This document shows, piece after piece, positions 51,384 to 60,360 of a stretch of 64,000 bases of DNA (positions are counted from its first letter, which is position 1; the number at the start of each line of letters is the position of its first letter). This DNA is from Methylomonas sp. AM2-LC (lineage in GTDB: Bacteria; Pseudomonadota; Gammaproteobacteria; Methylococcales; Methylomonadaceae), in contig NZ_CP157007.1 of assembly GCF_039904985.1 (NCBI RefSeq), positions 1 to 64,000 on the forward strand, in the 5' to 3' direction. The notes below the pieces were generated by a model. It was not told the origin of the DNA. It did not search any database and saw only the letters and a list, made by a program, of their open reading frames with translations. The position numbers and the translations under genes were made by a program.

Positions 51384-51911
51384 CTATGTATTTGCTTCCG
51401 CATCAACACTGGCTATATTAAAAACCATACTGTCCATCCCCATAAGGCGCTCTTGATGGCTGAATTGAAATCCGGTTTTTTCCAAAACACGTATTGAAGC
51501 CAGATTTTTTGTATGCGTAAACGCCATTAAATATTTCAGCTCTAATATTTGAAAGTAATACCGAATCCAAGCGGATGTTACTTCTGTTGCTATACCTTGG
51601 TTCCAGAAGCTTGGCAACAATCTATAGCCTAACTCGAAACTATGACATTCAGGAAAATACATGGGGCCAGAGTCGCCAATCGGTTTCATGGTATTACGAT
51701 CAAGAATTATCCATTTTGCATATCCATATTGATTTTGGTGCTCAATATAATGCGTTATCCTCAAAATGGTGGACTCCAGATTAATATCTGGGCCATGAGG
51801 CGTGAATTTCATGACCTCTGGATCACCAAACCAAGAAAATGACTGTATTGCATCATCCTCGGTAAATGGCCTGAGGATCGTTCGGGCTGTTTGCAATTCT
51901 GTTATTTGCAT
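51384..51911 (-). CDS. GNAT-family N-acetyltransferase
   Basis: I start at ATG 51911 (MQITELQTARTILRPFTEDD), 175 aa. The protein is a RimJ/RimL-type GNAT with LRPFTEDDAIQSF, ELGYRLLPSFWNQGIATEV (acetyl-CoA loop) and SIRVLEKTGFQF. Such enzymes acetylate protein N-termini or small amines. It lies 45 nt upstream of the LysE gene on the same strand within the Tn3 transposon, making a two-gene cargo module. Confidence 0.87.
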   Translation of the reverse strand: MQITELQTARTILRPFTEDDAIQSFSWFGDPEVMKFTPHGPDINLESTILRITHYIEHQNQYGYAKWIILDRNTMKPIGDSGPMYFPECHSFELGYRLLPSFWNQGIATEVTSAWIRYYFQILELKYLMAFTHTKNLASIRVLEKTGFQFSHQERLMGMDSMVFNIASVDAEANT

Positions 51912-51991
51912 TGAATACACTTCGAATAAGGTTAGATTATATTCCAAGTCTGTTTTGGAACAGTGAACAAAAAGTCACACAGCGAGGAATG

Positions 51992-52570
51992 TTATGTTTT
52001 TCCCGATTCATTTCGTTTTTCTGCAATATGGGAGAAGAATTTCCGCCTCCCCACGCCAGCAATTTCACATACCTCAGCAGCGGTTTTGCCTGAATTTTCA
52101 TATAAGATTCTGGCATTTTCCAATTTTTCAGGATCAGTCTTAGGTCGCCCCCCGGTTTTACCACGCGCTTTAGCAGATGAACGGCCTGCCGCCGCCCGTT
52201 CTGCGCGTAGCTCCCGCTCCATTTGGTGAATGGCACCCATCATCGACAAGAAACAACGACCAGTAGCTGTTGTTGTGTCGATATTTTCTCGCAATGACAC
52301 CAAGTTAATCTGTCGTTGTTCCAAAACTTTGGCCGTTGTCAGTAAATCCATCAAAGAGCGCGTCATGCGGCTTAATTCACTCACGACCAAAGTATCACCT
52401 GGGCGAGCATATTCCAAAAACTGATCCCAGCCAGGTCGATCCATGTGTGAACCGGTCATTTTGTCGGAAAAGATTTTCCCGCAACCGGCTTTCTGTAAAG
52501 CATCGATTTGAGAATCCAGATTTTGGCCGATACTGCTGACCCGTGCATAGCCGATTCGATGGAGAGACAT
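51992..52570 (-). CDS. tnpR: Tn3-family resolvase TnpR
   Basis: Starting at ATG 52570 (MSLHRIGYARVSSIGQN) gives 192 aa, with the catalytic Ser12, SELSRMTRSLMDL, GAIHQMERELRAERAAAG and a C-terminal helix-turn-helix (GKTAAEVCEIAGVGRRKFF). It resolves transposition cointegrates at the res site directly upstream. It is divergent from tnpA. Confidence 0.9.
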   Translation of the reverse strand: MSLHRIGYARVSSIGQNLDSQIDALQKAGCGKIFSDKMTGSHMDRPGWDQFLEYARPGDTLVVSELSRMTRSLMDLLTTAKVLEQRQINLVSLRENIDTTTATGRCFLSMMGAIHQMERELRAERAAAGRSSAKARGKTGGRPKTDPEKLENARILYENSGKTAAEVCEIAGVGRRKFFSHIAEKRNESGKT

Positions 52571-52841
52571 ATCTGTAGAAGTAGAATGGGTGTACATAGT
52601 GCAAAAAGTTAACACATAGTACAGGTAAATGCATTATGATTTTAGCAAAGGTTTTTGCACTAAAAATGAAAGGAATTGCAATCCGAAAGAACCGGTCAAC
52701 TTAGAGTGCAGAAAGTACACTTTTTGCACTGACTAAAAAGCAGCCCCCATCCATCAGAATTCGAATATCAAGCGACCGAGAAAAACAGTGGTGTGGAAAT
52801 AACCGTGCCATAACCATCATCCTCATCAAATAGAAACCAGC
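52571..52841. other. res site and divergent tnpR/tnpA promoter region
   Basis: Repeated motifs TAGTGCAAAAAGTT, TTTTTGCACTAAAAA, TGCAGAAAGTACACTTTTTG and TTTGCACTGACT (52594-52735) form at least three TGCA-centred subsites typical of a Tn3 res. Divergent promoters must overlap it. Autoregulation by TnpR is expected. Confidence 0.7.
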
Positions 52842-55800
52842 ATGGCTCGACTGACGATTTTAACCCAGGACGAAATCAATGATCTTTACGAAATACCCAC
52901 GCTGGATGACGACGATCGATCATTTTTATTTGCCCTCGATACCGACGACATAGCCGTGCTCGATAGCTTTGAAAACAACACTACCTGTAAAGTGGATTAC
53001 ATCCTACAGCTTGGTTATTACCGGGCTGTCAATTACTTCTTCCTATTCAGCTTCCAAAAAGTTAAAGCGGATGCGGCGTTCATCATGCGGCTTTATTTTC
53101 CAGATGAGCCATTTCCCAAAAAGCAGGTGTCTAAAAATCATCACTACCGGAACCGCTACGAGGTGATGAATAAATTCGGCCTGAAAGATGTCGATACAGA
53201 TTTTCAAAGCCAATTACTCAAAGAAGCAAAAGCGCTTGTCAAACGACACGCACTATCGCGGTTCGTGTTGGAAGGCTTGTTGAGCTATTGCCAACAACAA
53301 AATGTCATCCGGCCAGCTTATTCAAGTTTACAGGATATTGTGACTACCGCGCTTCAAGAGGAAAGAAACTGGCTGGTCAATAAACTTTACACCGATGCCG
53401 ATAAAGAACTGCGTGCGGAATTGGATAAGCTGTTAACGAACGACGAACTGTTTTATAACCTCACCTTGCTAAAAAAGGATCAGAAGAATTTCAGCACCAC
53501 TGAAATTAAAAATAGCGTCGCCAAACAACAGCTTGTCATCGGCATTTACCAAAAATCTCAGACCCTGATGCCTAAGCTGGGACTCTCAGAACAGAATATT
53601 ATCTACTATGCAAATCTGGCGGAATTTTACACCATCCAGAAACTCAAGCGGTTAACCGATAAAAATCTGGTACGGCTGTACCTGCTTTGTTACGCTCATC
53701 GCCGGTTTCTTAAAATCAATGACCATCTGGTATCCAGCTTGATACAGAAGATGACAAAATATACCGATGACGCCAACGACTATCAACGTTCAGAAATAGA
53801 GTTGATTGAAAACGTCGATTCCAAGCTTAGGCAGCAGGCATGTAAGGTGCTGGCCATCAATATCGATAGCGGTATTCCCGATGAACAAGTCAGGGCCAAA
53901 GCCTTTGAAGTGGTTCCAGAAGCCGATTATAAACAATTTCTAGATGAATTTAAAAAGCCCAATCTAGACAGGGACTTCTATCGTTGGCAATACTATGGGC
54001 AACAGGCATTAACCATAAAAAGGAACCTGCGGCCAATTTTCAAAGTCCTGGACTTTTCTTGCACGAACGCTGGGCTAACAGAAGCCATTGTGTTTTTAAG
54101 GCGGCACCTGAGCAGCGGACTATCATTTCGGGATTATGCCTATGAAGACATCCCCATGAACTTTTTTCCTCAATCGCTGAAAAAATACCTCACCTATAAA
54201 GTGCTGGTCGATGATAAGAAGGTCAAAAAAGTGGATGGCGACCGCTATGAATGCATGGTTTATAGCCAGCTAAAACAGGGCATTGCCAATACCAGCGTGT
54301 TTATTAAAGACAGTAATTGCTATCGTACCCTGGACGATGAACTGATCGACATTGAATATTGGGCGCAACATAAAGATGAAATATTAAAGCAGCTCAACAT
54401 GCCTTTATTGTCAATGAACATCGAAGACTTATTAAGTAAACTCGAAGCCAGCCTGAAAGAGAAATATGCGCGAGTGAACCAAAACATTAAAAACGGTGAA
54501 AACTCTAGCCTAAAAATTCATCGCAATAAGCAAGGCGAGCTGGTTAACTGGACTTTGCCTTATACCCGTCTTGATGACGGGATTAACAATCCATTCTATG
54601 AAAAGCTCTTGGTCTCAAGCATCGGCGATATTCTTAAGTTTTCGGCAGAGGCTACCGGTTTTCTAAAGTCTTTTTCACATCTTCAGCCAAAATACGCGAA
54701 GTCACACCCCGACCCTGAAGTTATTCATGCCTGTGTTATCGCCAATGCAACGGGGGTTGAAGCGAAGAAAATGAAGGCGATCAGCGATGTAAAAGAGCAA
54801 GATCTGGATCGGGTTAGTAAAAGCTATATTCGCTTTCAAACCCTATGCGCCGCCAATGATGTGATTATGAACCATACCGCCAAGCTGCCCATTTTTGGCG
54901 AGTATAATTTAGCTGACTACGGTGTTCACGCCAGTGTTGACGGTCAAAAATTGGCAACGAAATACCATACGATCAAATCCAGGTACGGAAAAAAATATTT
55001 TGGCCTTCTGAAAGGCGTGGTCTTATTGGGACTCATCGGCAATCATCTCCCCTTGCGTCTGAAAGTCATCGGTGCAAACCAGCACGAAAGTCACTTCTTA
55101 CTGGATATTGTCGAAAGTAATACATCAGATGTTGAAATTACGGCGGTATCCGGCGATATGCACAGTATCAATCGCGTTAACTTTGCCTTAATGTATATGT
55201 TTGGCTATCGATTTATGCCTCGCTTTACTCAGCTATCTGATAAATCAGATCAAAAATTGGTGAGTTTCGATGAGATCGACAAGTACGCAAAACACCTTAT
55301 TAAGCCCAGCAAAAAGGTCAATAAATCGCTCATTATTAAGGAATGGGATAAAATTTTGAGAATTCTAGCCTCTCTGGCAATCAAAAAGACCACGCAAAGC
55401 CATATTGTGAGTAAATTATCGTCTTGTAAAAAGATCGATTCGACCTTAAAAGCCTTGATTGCCTTTGATGAAATCATTATGACCGATTATTTGCTGGATT
55501 ATATCGATAGCAAGGAAATCCGCGAAGTGGTGCAAGGCTCATTGAACCGTGGCGAATCCTACCACCAGTTAAGCTCCACTATTTCCAAAGTCAGCGGCGG
55601 CAGGATGCTTAATGGAAAAACTGAAATTGAACTCGACATTAATGCCGAATCCATCAGGCTCATTGCCAACGCGGTGATTTTTTATAATGCGACCATTCTA
55701 TCGGCGCTTTATCAGCACTATCTAACGATTGATCCGGAAAAGGCGAAAGAAATAGTAAGATTTTCACCTGTTGCCTGGCAGCATATCAACTTCATTGGCA

Positions 55801-55901
55801 AGTATGAATTTTACAATCGAGAACATATTGTTAATATTCAAGAGGTTATCAAGAAACTTATTGGCGAATTTGAAATCGATATTTCGGCTGCAAGCCGCTA
55901 A
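52842..55901 (+). CDS. tnpA: Tn3-family transposase TnpA
   Basis: This full-length 1019-residue DDE transposase has an N-terminal DUF4158 domain (RLTILTQDEINDLYEIPTLD) and the catalytic C-terminal domain. Likely acidic triad residues lie in HASVDGQKLATKYHTI, AVSGDMHSINRVNFALMY and EVVQGSLNRGESYHQL. Length is standard for the family (~1000 aa). Its last codons lie inside the right inverted repeat. It appears functional. Confidence 0.95.
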   Translation: MARLTILTQDEINDLYEIPTLDDDDRSFLFALDTDDIAVLDSFENNTTCKVDYILQLGYYRAVNYFFLFSFQKVKADAAFIMRLYFPDEPFPKKQVSKNHHYRNRYEVMNKFGLKDVDTDFQSQLLKEAKALVKRHALSRFVLEGLLSYCQQQNVIRPAYSSLQDIVTTALQEERNWLVNKLYTDADKELRAELDKLLTNDELFYNLTLLKKDQKNFSTTEIKNSVAKQQLVIGIYQKSQTLMPKLGLSEQNIIYYANLAEFYTIQKLKRLTDKNLVRLYLLCYAHRRFLKINDHLVSSLIQKMTKYTDDANDYQRSEIELIENVDSKLRQQACKVLAINIDSGIPDEQVRAKAFEVVPEADYKQFLDEFKKPNLDRDFYRWQYYGQQALTIKRNLRPIFKVLDFSCTNAGLTEAIVFLRRHLSSGLSFRDYAYEDIPMNFFPQSLKKYLTYKVLVDDKKVKKVDGDRYECMVYSQLKQGIANTSVFIKDSNCYRTLDDELIDIEYWAQHKDEILKQLNMPLLSMNIEDLLSKLEASLKEKYARVNQNIKNGENSSLKIHRNKQGELVNWTLPYTRLDDGINNPFYEKLLVSSIGDILKFSAEATGFLKSFSHLQPKYAKSHPDPEVIHACVIANATGVEAKKMKAISDVKEQDLDRVSKSYIRFQTLCAANDVIMNHTAKLPIFGEYNLADYGVHASVDGQKLATKYHTIKSRYGKKYFGLLKGVVLLGLIGNHLPLRLKVIGANQHESHFLLDIVESNTSDVEITAVSGDMHSINRVNFALMYMFGYRFMPRFTQLSDKSDQKLVSFDEIDKYAKHLIKPSKKVNKSLIIKEWDKILRILASLAIKKTTQSHIVSKLSSCKKIDSTLKALIAFDEIIMTDYLLDYIDSKEIREVVQGSLNRGESYHQLSSTISKVSGGRMLNGKTEIELDINAESIRLIANAVIFYNATILSALYQHYLTIDPEKAKEIVRFSPVAWQHINFIGKYEFYNREHIVNIQEVIKKLIGEFEIDISAASR

Positions 55902-55962
55902 TACCGAGGGCTCCAGGGGTATCGCGGGACAAACCGTTCTTTTGGTTAAATAACCCCATTAA

Positions 55963-56072
55963 AGTCCCATAGGATATTACGGAAAGCCACTGCCGACAAG
56001 GCTTAGCGTCAATTATTCACTTCCCGATTTTAGCTATGAAAAACAGGTAATTTTTGGAAAATTAAAAAGTAG
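55963..56072 (+). repeat. ~110-bp dispersed repeat, copy 2
   Basis: This segment next to the right Tn3 end repeats 31911-32020 with about three quarters identity (AGTCCCATAGGAT..TTACG, GACAAG, CACTTCCC, TTTTTGGAAAATTAAAAA). The Tn3 insertion split sequence just before it. 56073-56451 holds no convincing gene. Confidence 0.55.
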
Positions 56073-56451
56073 TTTAAATTAATCTTCTTAAGATGTCTGT
56101 TTTGAATATGGCATTTTTGTCTTCGCTGACGCTACAACAAAAACCGTATGCCCTTACAAGCTCGCTATTCGCTTGGTCGTTCCGACTTGGTGGCTATTGC
56201 CACCCACTTTCCAGTCCACCTTGCCCGCTCAATAAGGGCAGTTATGTCGGGTTGTTACGCTTCACTTCTCAACCGGACATAACACCCCTTAGCCGCTGGG
56301 GCTTAACCCTAAACCACGCAAAGCTGTCGCTATGCTTTTTTAAACCTTTCAGAACTTTTCAACACTAAGGGTTTGAAGTCCAACGAAAACGTACGATAGT
56401 GGCTAACTTAATTCCATTTTCAGTAAAAGCCATTAGGTGTAGCTTAGCCAT

Positions 56452-56955
56452 TTAGTTTGTGGCGAAAGGTGCGACGTACACGAGTTCAATTTCTACACGC
56501 TGATTTTCTAATCTCCCTCCTGGCGTTGAATTATCGGCCACGAAATCTCCAGGGGCATAGTTGATGGATACCTTTAGTGGCGATACACCGTGATCTATTA
56601 GGTATTTTCTTGCCGACATCGCTCTTGAAAGTCCTAGCGATTCGTCTTTCCGGCCTGCGGCTATTGTGCTTGTTCGGCCCCGTACCGTGATAAGTGCGGC
56701 TTCTGCTGCATTTACAAGTTCTTGTTCATCACTGTAACTAGGCCGGAACACACGACCATTGTTTTGGAACTGAACCGTTACCGTCTTAGAGCTAGGTGTA
56801 TTAAAGTTTAAAGGAGCGCTCGATACTGTCGGGTAATAAGGCTTAGGACTAATATCAGCCGCAAAAATCGGTTCTGCATGATAGGGAGCTTCTGCGTTGG
56901 CAATGGTGATAAGCGGCAAAAATGCAACGAATAGTAATAGGCGTTTTTTGCACAT
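56452..56955 (-). CDS. OmpA-like periplasmic protein at the end of the trb region
   Basis: The 167-residue protein has a signal peptide (~1-21, ANAEAP). An OmpA C-terminal-like domain (~70-160) has LGLSRAMSARKYLIDHGV, VSINYAPGDFVAD and GGRLENQRVEIELVY. OmpA-like domains bind peptidoglycan. It is 23 nt downstream of trbP, so it is probably the last gene of the trb operon and may anchor the mating apparatus. I do not know an IncP gene name for it. Confidence 0.7.
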   Translation of the reverse strand: MCKKRLLLFVAFLPLITIANAEAPYHAEPIFAADISPKPYYPTVSSAPLNFNTPSSKTVTVQFQNNGRVFRPSYSDEQELVNAAEAALITVRGRTSTIAAGRKDESLGLSRAMSARKYLIDHGVSPLKVSINYAPGDFVADNSTPGGRLENQRVEIELVYVAPFATN

Positions 56956-56978
56956 AGTCGTGGTACTCCTGATTGTTA

Positions 56979-57698
56979 TTAGTTAATAACGGCTTTGGCG
57001 ATCCAAAGCACTGATAGATGAAGCGGGTAATATATGTAAAAGATCATTTTTAAACGTGGCACGTTTAGAGATATGAAGCAGGCCGATAGCGCTACCGGCA
57101 AAGCCGCTAATGCCCAATGATTACCGTTGATAATTCGCATTGCTGTCAGCGCTGCTATTAAAATGATGATTGAGAGCATGTTTGCTTTTCTGCAGTATGA
57201 CCAGGCGGCTATTCCAATAGTTATACCTGGCCACCAAAATTCAACGGATGAACCACCGATAATGAACACAAAGATTGCAATGATGTAACTGCCGATTGTG
57301 CCTCGATCTAGCAAGTAAATCGTGGCTGTCATGACTAGCAAGGCGAACATAATATTAAGTGGCCACCAACCTGTTATCAGCCCTCCTAATCCAATAAATG
57401 CGGGTGTGGCGATTAGACCGAACAGCATCAGACGTTTCATTGTCCGAATATAACCGCCCTTTTCCATTACGCCAGGTCGTGCCAAGTTGTAAGCCAATAC
57501 AAATGCGAATAGCGGCATAGTTAAACGACCGCATTCAAAAATAAAGGGTAGTTTCTCTGCGAACAGGTATTTATTTACATGATCTAATGTCATAAGTACC
57601 AGTGCTAACCATTTCACGGCTTCGATAGCGCCATCTGACACAATCAAGCGAGGCAGACTATTCTGTATCGGCTTTGGCGACGATTTTGCGAGGTACAT
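56979..57698 (-). CDS. trbP: TraX/TrbP-family membrane protein
   Basis: The 239-residue protein has seven or so membrane segments and the TraX-family signature VKWLALVLMTLDHVNKYLF with ECGRLTMPLFAFVLAYNLAR. TraX acetylates F pilin; TrbP is the IncP relative involved in pilin maturation. It overlaps the upstream trbN by 41 nt. A later internal start is possible because of the long overlap. Position at the end of the trb operon fits IncP. Confidence 0.82.
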   Translation of the reverse strand: MYLAKSSPKPIQNSLPRLIVSDGAIEAVKWLALVLMTLDHVNKYLFAEKLPFIFECGRLTMPLFAFVLAYNLARPGVMEKGGYIRTMKRLMLFGLIATPAFIGLGGLITGWWPLNIMFALLVMTATIYLLDRGTIGSYIIAIFVFIIGGSSVEFWWPGITIGIAAWSYCRKANMLSIIILIAALTAMRIINGNHWALAALPVALSACFISLNVPRLKMIFYIYYPLHLSVLWIAKAVIN

Positions 57699-58242
57699 AC
57701 GTTGTATTGATTGTTGCTGTGTATGTTGGTTTGGACTTTGTAGTTGTTACGTTCGCCGTAACCGGTTTTGATATCGCTAGTTCCGAGATTGCGGCATTAA
57801 TCTTTGTTTGATCGCCGGACATTAACAAGTCCAACCTATCCGCCCATTTATTAGCCCGAAGCATCAAATCCGCTCTATATATGGCGTTAAAATAATGCGT
57901 TCTTGAGTGATAGTTAGCTGCTCTTGTCCATATGTCGCCTGAATCATTCGCTATGTGGCCATGCAGCCGCCATGCGGCTAGATCGTAAGCGTAGCAACCT
58001 TCGGCTGCTACATCTTCCGCCGTGATGCCATACTGAGCTGTCAGCGTTTTTAAGTAGGCGGTGTTAAATTGCATTGCCCCAACGTCATGGGTTCCGTTGG
58101 CGTTGCGAACCCACTGCCCCGGTTTACCGGCTTCTTTTTCGGCAACGGCGATTACGATATTTGCAGGTACATCGTAGTGAACGGCGGCGGCTATCGAGCA
58201 CACTATTCGCTCATGAATTTGTGGAGGCATATCAATTGGCAT
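57658..58242 (-). CDS. trbN: Lytic transglycosylase TrbN
   Basis: The 194-residue protein is an SLT-type transglycosylase with the catalytic Glu in IVIAVAEKEAGKPGQW (~Glu36), GAMQFNTAYL and AWRLHG. It opens peptidoglycan for the mating channel. No clear signal peptide is seen at this start, although the hydrophobic segment CSIAAAVHYDVPANIVIAVA could be part of the fold instead. The C-terminal ~50 residues are Thr/Lys-rich and disordered. It lies between trbM and trbP as in IncP plasmids. Confidence 0.85.
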   Translation of the reverse strand: MPIDMPPQIHERIVCSIAAAVHYDVPANIVIAVAEKEAGKPGQWVRNANGTHDVGAMQFNTAYLKTLTAQYGITAEDVAAEGCYAYDLAAWRLHGHIANDSGDIWTRAANYHSRTHYFNAIYRADLMLRANKWADRLDLLMSGDQTKINAAISELAISKPVTANVTTTKSKPTYTATINTTYVPRKIVAKADTE

Positions 58243-58263
58243 AAGGCATGACCCCCGTGTTAA

Positions 58264-58557
58264 CTAAGGCACTTCGCCGAATACGGCAATGATGTTGTCG
58301 ATTTGACCACCAACACCGCCACCGCAACCATTTAGAAAAGCTCTACGCGCGATAGCTGTTGACACCGGATCGAAGCCCCACCAATTCCAAACCTGAATAC
58401 TAAAAAACTCAGAGGTGGAACTGGCGCACTGTCCGGCGTTCCCTCCCCCTGCAATCATGCCGAACATACACAGCACCGCGCTGCACGGATTTGCTGCGGC
58501 TTTGGTTGTTGGAGTTAATATCATTACCAGTGCAAGGGCAATCGCTCTAATTTTCAT
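58264..58557 (-). CDS. trbM: TrbM/KikA-family exported protein
   Basis: The 97-residue protein has a signal peptide (~1-22, KAAANPC) and the TrbM/KikA pattern CSAVLCMFGMIAG...GQC, then AFLNGCGGG, with four conserved Cys likely forming two disulfides in the periplasm. It is shorter than RP4 TrbM. It is an accessory protein of the IncP mating apparatus. It follows trbL by 17 nt. Confidence 0.8.
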   Translation of the reverse strand: MKIRAIALALVMILTPTTKAAANPCSAVLCMFGMIAGGGNAGQCASSTSEFFSIQVWNWWGFDPVSTAIARRAFLNGCGGGVGGQIDNIIAVFGEVP

Positions 58558-58574
58558 AACGTGGCTCCTTTGAA

Positions 58575-60089
58575 TTAAACTTGTTCTGAACGATTAACGA
58601 AAGCCGCTACTTCTGCGGCGGGATCATGCGAGTTATCTCCGCTGAGGCTGTTGTCACTGAACGATGGCATGTCATTTCTTATGGCTGTTGCAACTTGACC
58701 GGGTAAGGTTTGATCAATGCGGTTTTGCATGCTGTCTTTGAAGTTCTGAAACTTCTCCTTCGCAACTTGCCCTACCCCACTGGCGAGATTAGATACTGTA
58801 CCGGCTGTTATCTTGGCTGCATTGCCGATTTCACTACCGCTACTATCACCGCCTCTTCCGCCGCCTGATGTTGTCGATGAGCTACCACCGCCACTTCCTC
58901 CATTGCTAGATGAACTACTACCGCCTGAACTACTGCTAAGCCCCATTGCTTTACCTAATGGCGTTGATTCAGGGCTTGTGGCCGTTTGTTGAGATGATGA
59001 AGATGAACCACCATCGCCACTATTAAAATCAGGCGAACCGCCGCTAGACTCGCTCGATCCTCCACCAGAAACATCGGCTGATGCTTTTTTGAATGCAGCC
59101 GTTAATGCTTGCGCTCCGCCTACGGCGTTGGCTCCGGCTGCCGCCATAGCTGCGCCGCCTGCTGCTAGCATTGAACCGGCTACGGCGGAGGCGGCCATAG
59201 CGGCACCGGCTCCAAAGCCATTCCCTATTGCACCTGCACCGCCGCCCATTGCAACTCCTCCAAGCATTGGAGGGACTTTATTTGTTAACACTAAGAGCAC
59301 AACAGCAACAATCAACATAACACCCATTTCCTTAAGGTTCATGTTCGACGACATGCTTGTGTAATAGGTATTGACGAACGTTTTCCCGATGCCAACCAGC
59401 AAGATCATGGTCATAGTTTGTATGGCAATGCTCAACACAGTTTTGAAATAAGCGATTGCCATATCTGATGTCCACCTCGACCCCCCAAAACCAAGGTAAA
59501 ACACTCCGGCATAGGCCAATATCCACCCACTAATTAGGAGCAACAGCATATTTATGGCTATCAGTGCCATGCATACAAGGATGATGCCACTGATGGTTAC
59601 ACCGACAGCACTATCTAACGGGGCCCACACAGTGGTTTTATCAATCACAGTAAAGAATATGCTGAATCCAATATCAACAATTCCTGATGGAGACAATGCA
59701 GATGGAAAACCCGATGCAGTGCTGCCTACGGATTCCATAGAATGAATGATACCTATTGCCATCGTCGGACCATTGGATAGTAGCCACCAGAAAAAGCCTG
59801 TAAACATGATGAACTTGATAAATTCCCCATAGAACTCTGCTATATCTGCTTTTCGCAAGACCATCATGCCCGCAGTCCAGACCATCGAAATGGTGGCAAG
59901 TGACCAGAACAAAAACGTGGCTCGTGCTTTAATTGTTGCTGCCCACGCACTTGCGGCGGCGGAATAATTATTTAATACAGTATCTAACATTCCGGTACTA
60001 GTGATTGCAGCATGAGCATCAACTGCGTGAATCACAGACAATAAGAACAACAGGCATAAAAATGTTCTTTTGAAAGGAGTTGTTCTCAT
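58575..60089 (-). CDS. trbL: TrbL, VirB6-like inner-membrane channel protein
   Basis: The 504-residue protein has a signal-like start (ending VDAHAA), six or so membrane segments between ~45 and 265, and a Gly/Ala segment near 275-325. A long Ser/Gly-rich region (~340-425) and a charged C-terminus follow. This is the TrbL layout, forming the membrane platform of the type IV secretion channel. The Ser/Gly region is longer than I would expect and likely flexible. It is 6 nt downstream of trbK. Confidence 0.92.
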   Translation of the reverse strand: MRTTPFKRTFLCLLFLLSVIHAVDAHAAITSTGMLDTVLNNYSAAASAWAATIKARATFLFWSLATISMVWTAGMMVLRKADIAEFYGEFIKFIMFTGFFWWLLSNGPTMAIGIIHSMESVGSTASGFPSALSPSGIVDIGFSIFFTVIDKTTVWAPLDSAVGVTISGIILVCMALIAINMLLLLISGWILAYAGVFYLGFGGSRWTSDMAIAYFKTVLSIAIQTMTMILLVGIGKTFVNTYYTSMSSNMNLKEMGVMLIVAVVLLVLTNKVPPMLGGVAMGGGAGAIGNGFGAGAAMAASAVAGSMLAAGGAAMAAAGANAVGGAQALTAAFKKASADVSGGGSSESSGGSPDFNSGDGGSSSSSQQTATSPESTPLGKAMGLSSSSGGSSSSSNGGSGGGSSSTTSGGGRGGDSSGSEIGNAAKITAGTVSNLASGVGQVAKEKFQNFKDSMQNRIDQTLPGQVATAIRNDMPSFSDNSLSGDNSHDPAAEVAAFVNRSEQV

Positions 60090-60095
60090 ATGAAA

Positions 60096-60350
60096 TTACC
60101 GCCATTCAATCTTCGGACTTGCCTTGAAACTTCCACGTCTGATGCACAGCCCAGCGAAATCCTCCCTTATCTTTTTATCCTCGATCTTTACAATATTACC
60201 GTCCTGGCAATTTTCATCATTAACCTCAGGCATGACTGTTAAGTTTGGCTTAGGTATGTTTGTGTTAGTGGCTTCATCATTTGAGCAACCATTAATCAAG
60301 GAAACCAGTAAAGTTGCCAGAATGTAGTATTTAAATTTATTGTTAATCAT
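60096..60350 (-). CDS. trbK: Entry-exclusion lipoprotein TrbK
   Basis: The 84-residue protein has a lipobox, LINGC (Cys22), and the TrbK-like end NIVKIEDKKIREDFAGLCIR then RGSFKASP. TrbK blocks entry of a second related plasmid into a carrier cell. It lies between trbJ and trbL as in RP4. The small size and the Cys in GLC match the family. Confidence 0.85.
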   Translation of the reverse strand: MINNKFKYYILATLLVSLINGCSNDEATNTNIPKPNLTVMPEVNDENCQDGNIVKIEDKKIREDFAGLCIRRGSFKASPKIEWR

Positions 60351-60360
60351 GCTTTTACTC

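Larger units (their letters stand above)
50391..55957. mobile_element. Complete Tn3-family transposon with cargo
   Basis: Inverted repeats of 64 bp (50391-50454 and 55894-55957, 61 matches) begin GGGGTTA. The 5-bp direct repeat ATTAA flanks both ends (50386-50390 and 55958-55962), the target duplication expected for Tn3. The 5567-bp unit carries a LysE-family exporter, a GNAT acetyltransferase, tnpR, a res region and tnpA. It appears intact and recently inserted. 50455-50705 has no gene. Confidence 0.93.

Noticed and set aside
56093..56368. 91-codon plus-strand frame
   Set aside because: Composition is odd (Ser, Pro, Leu, Cys, His), there is no convincing ribosome-binding site and no family; likely chance.
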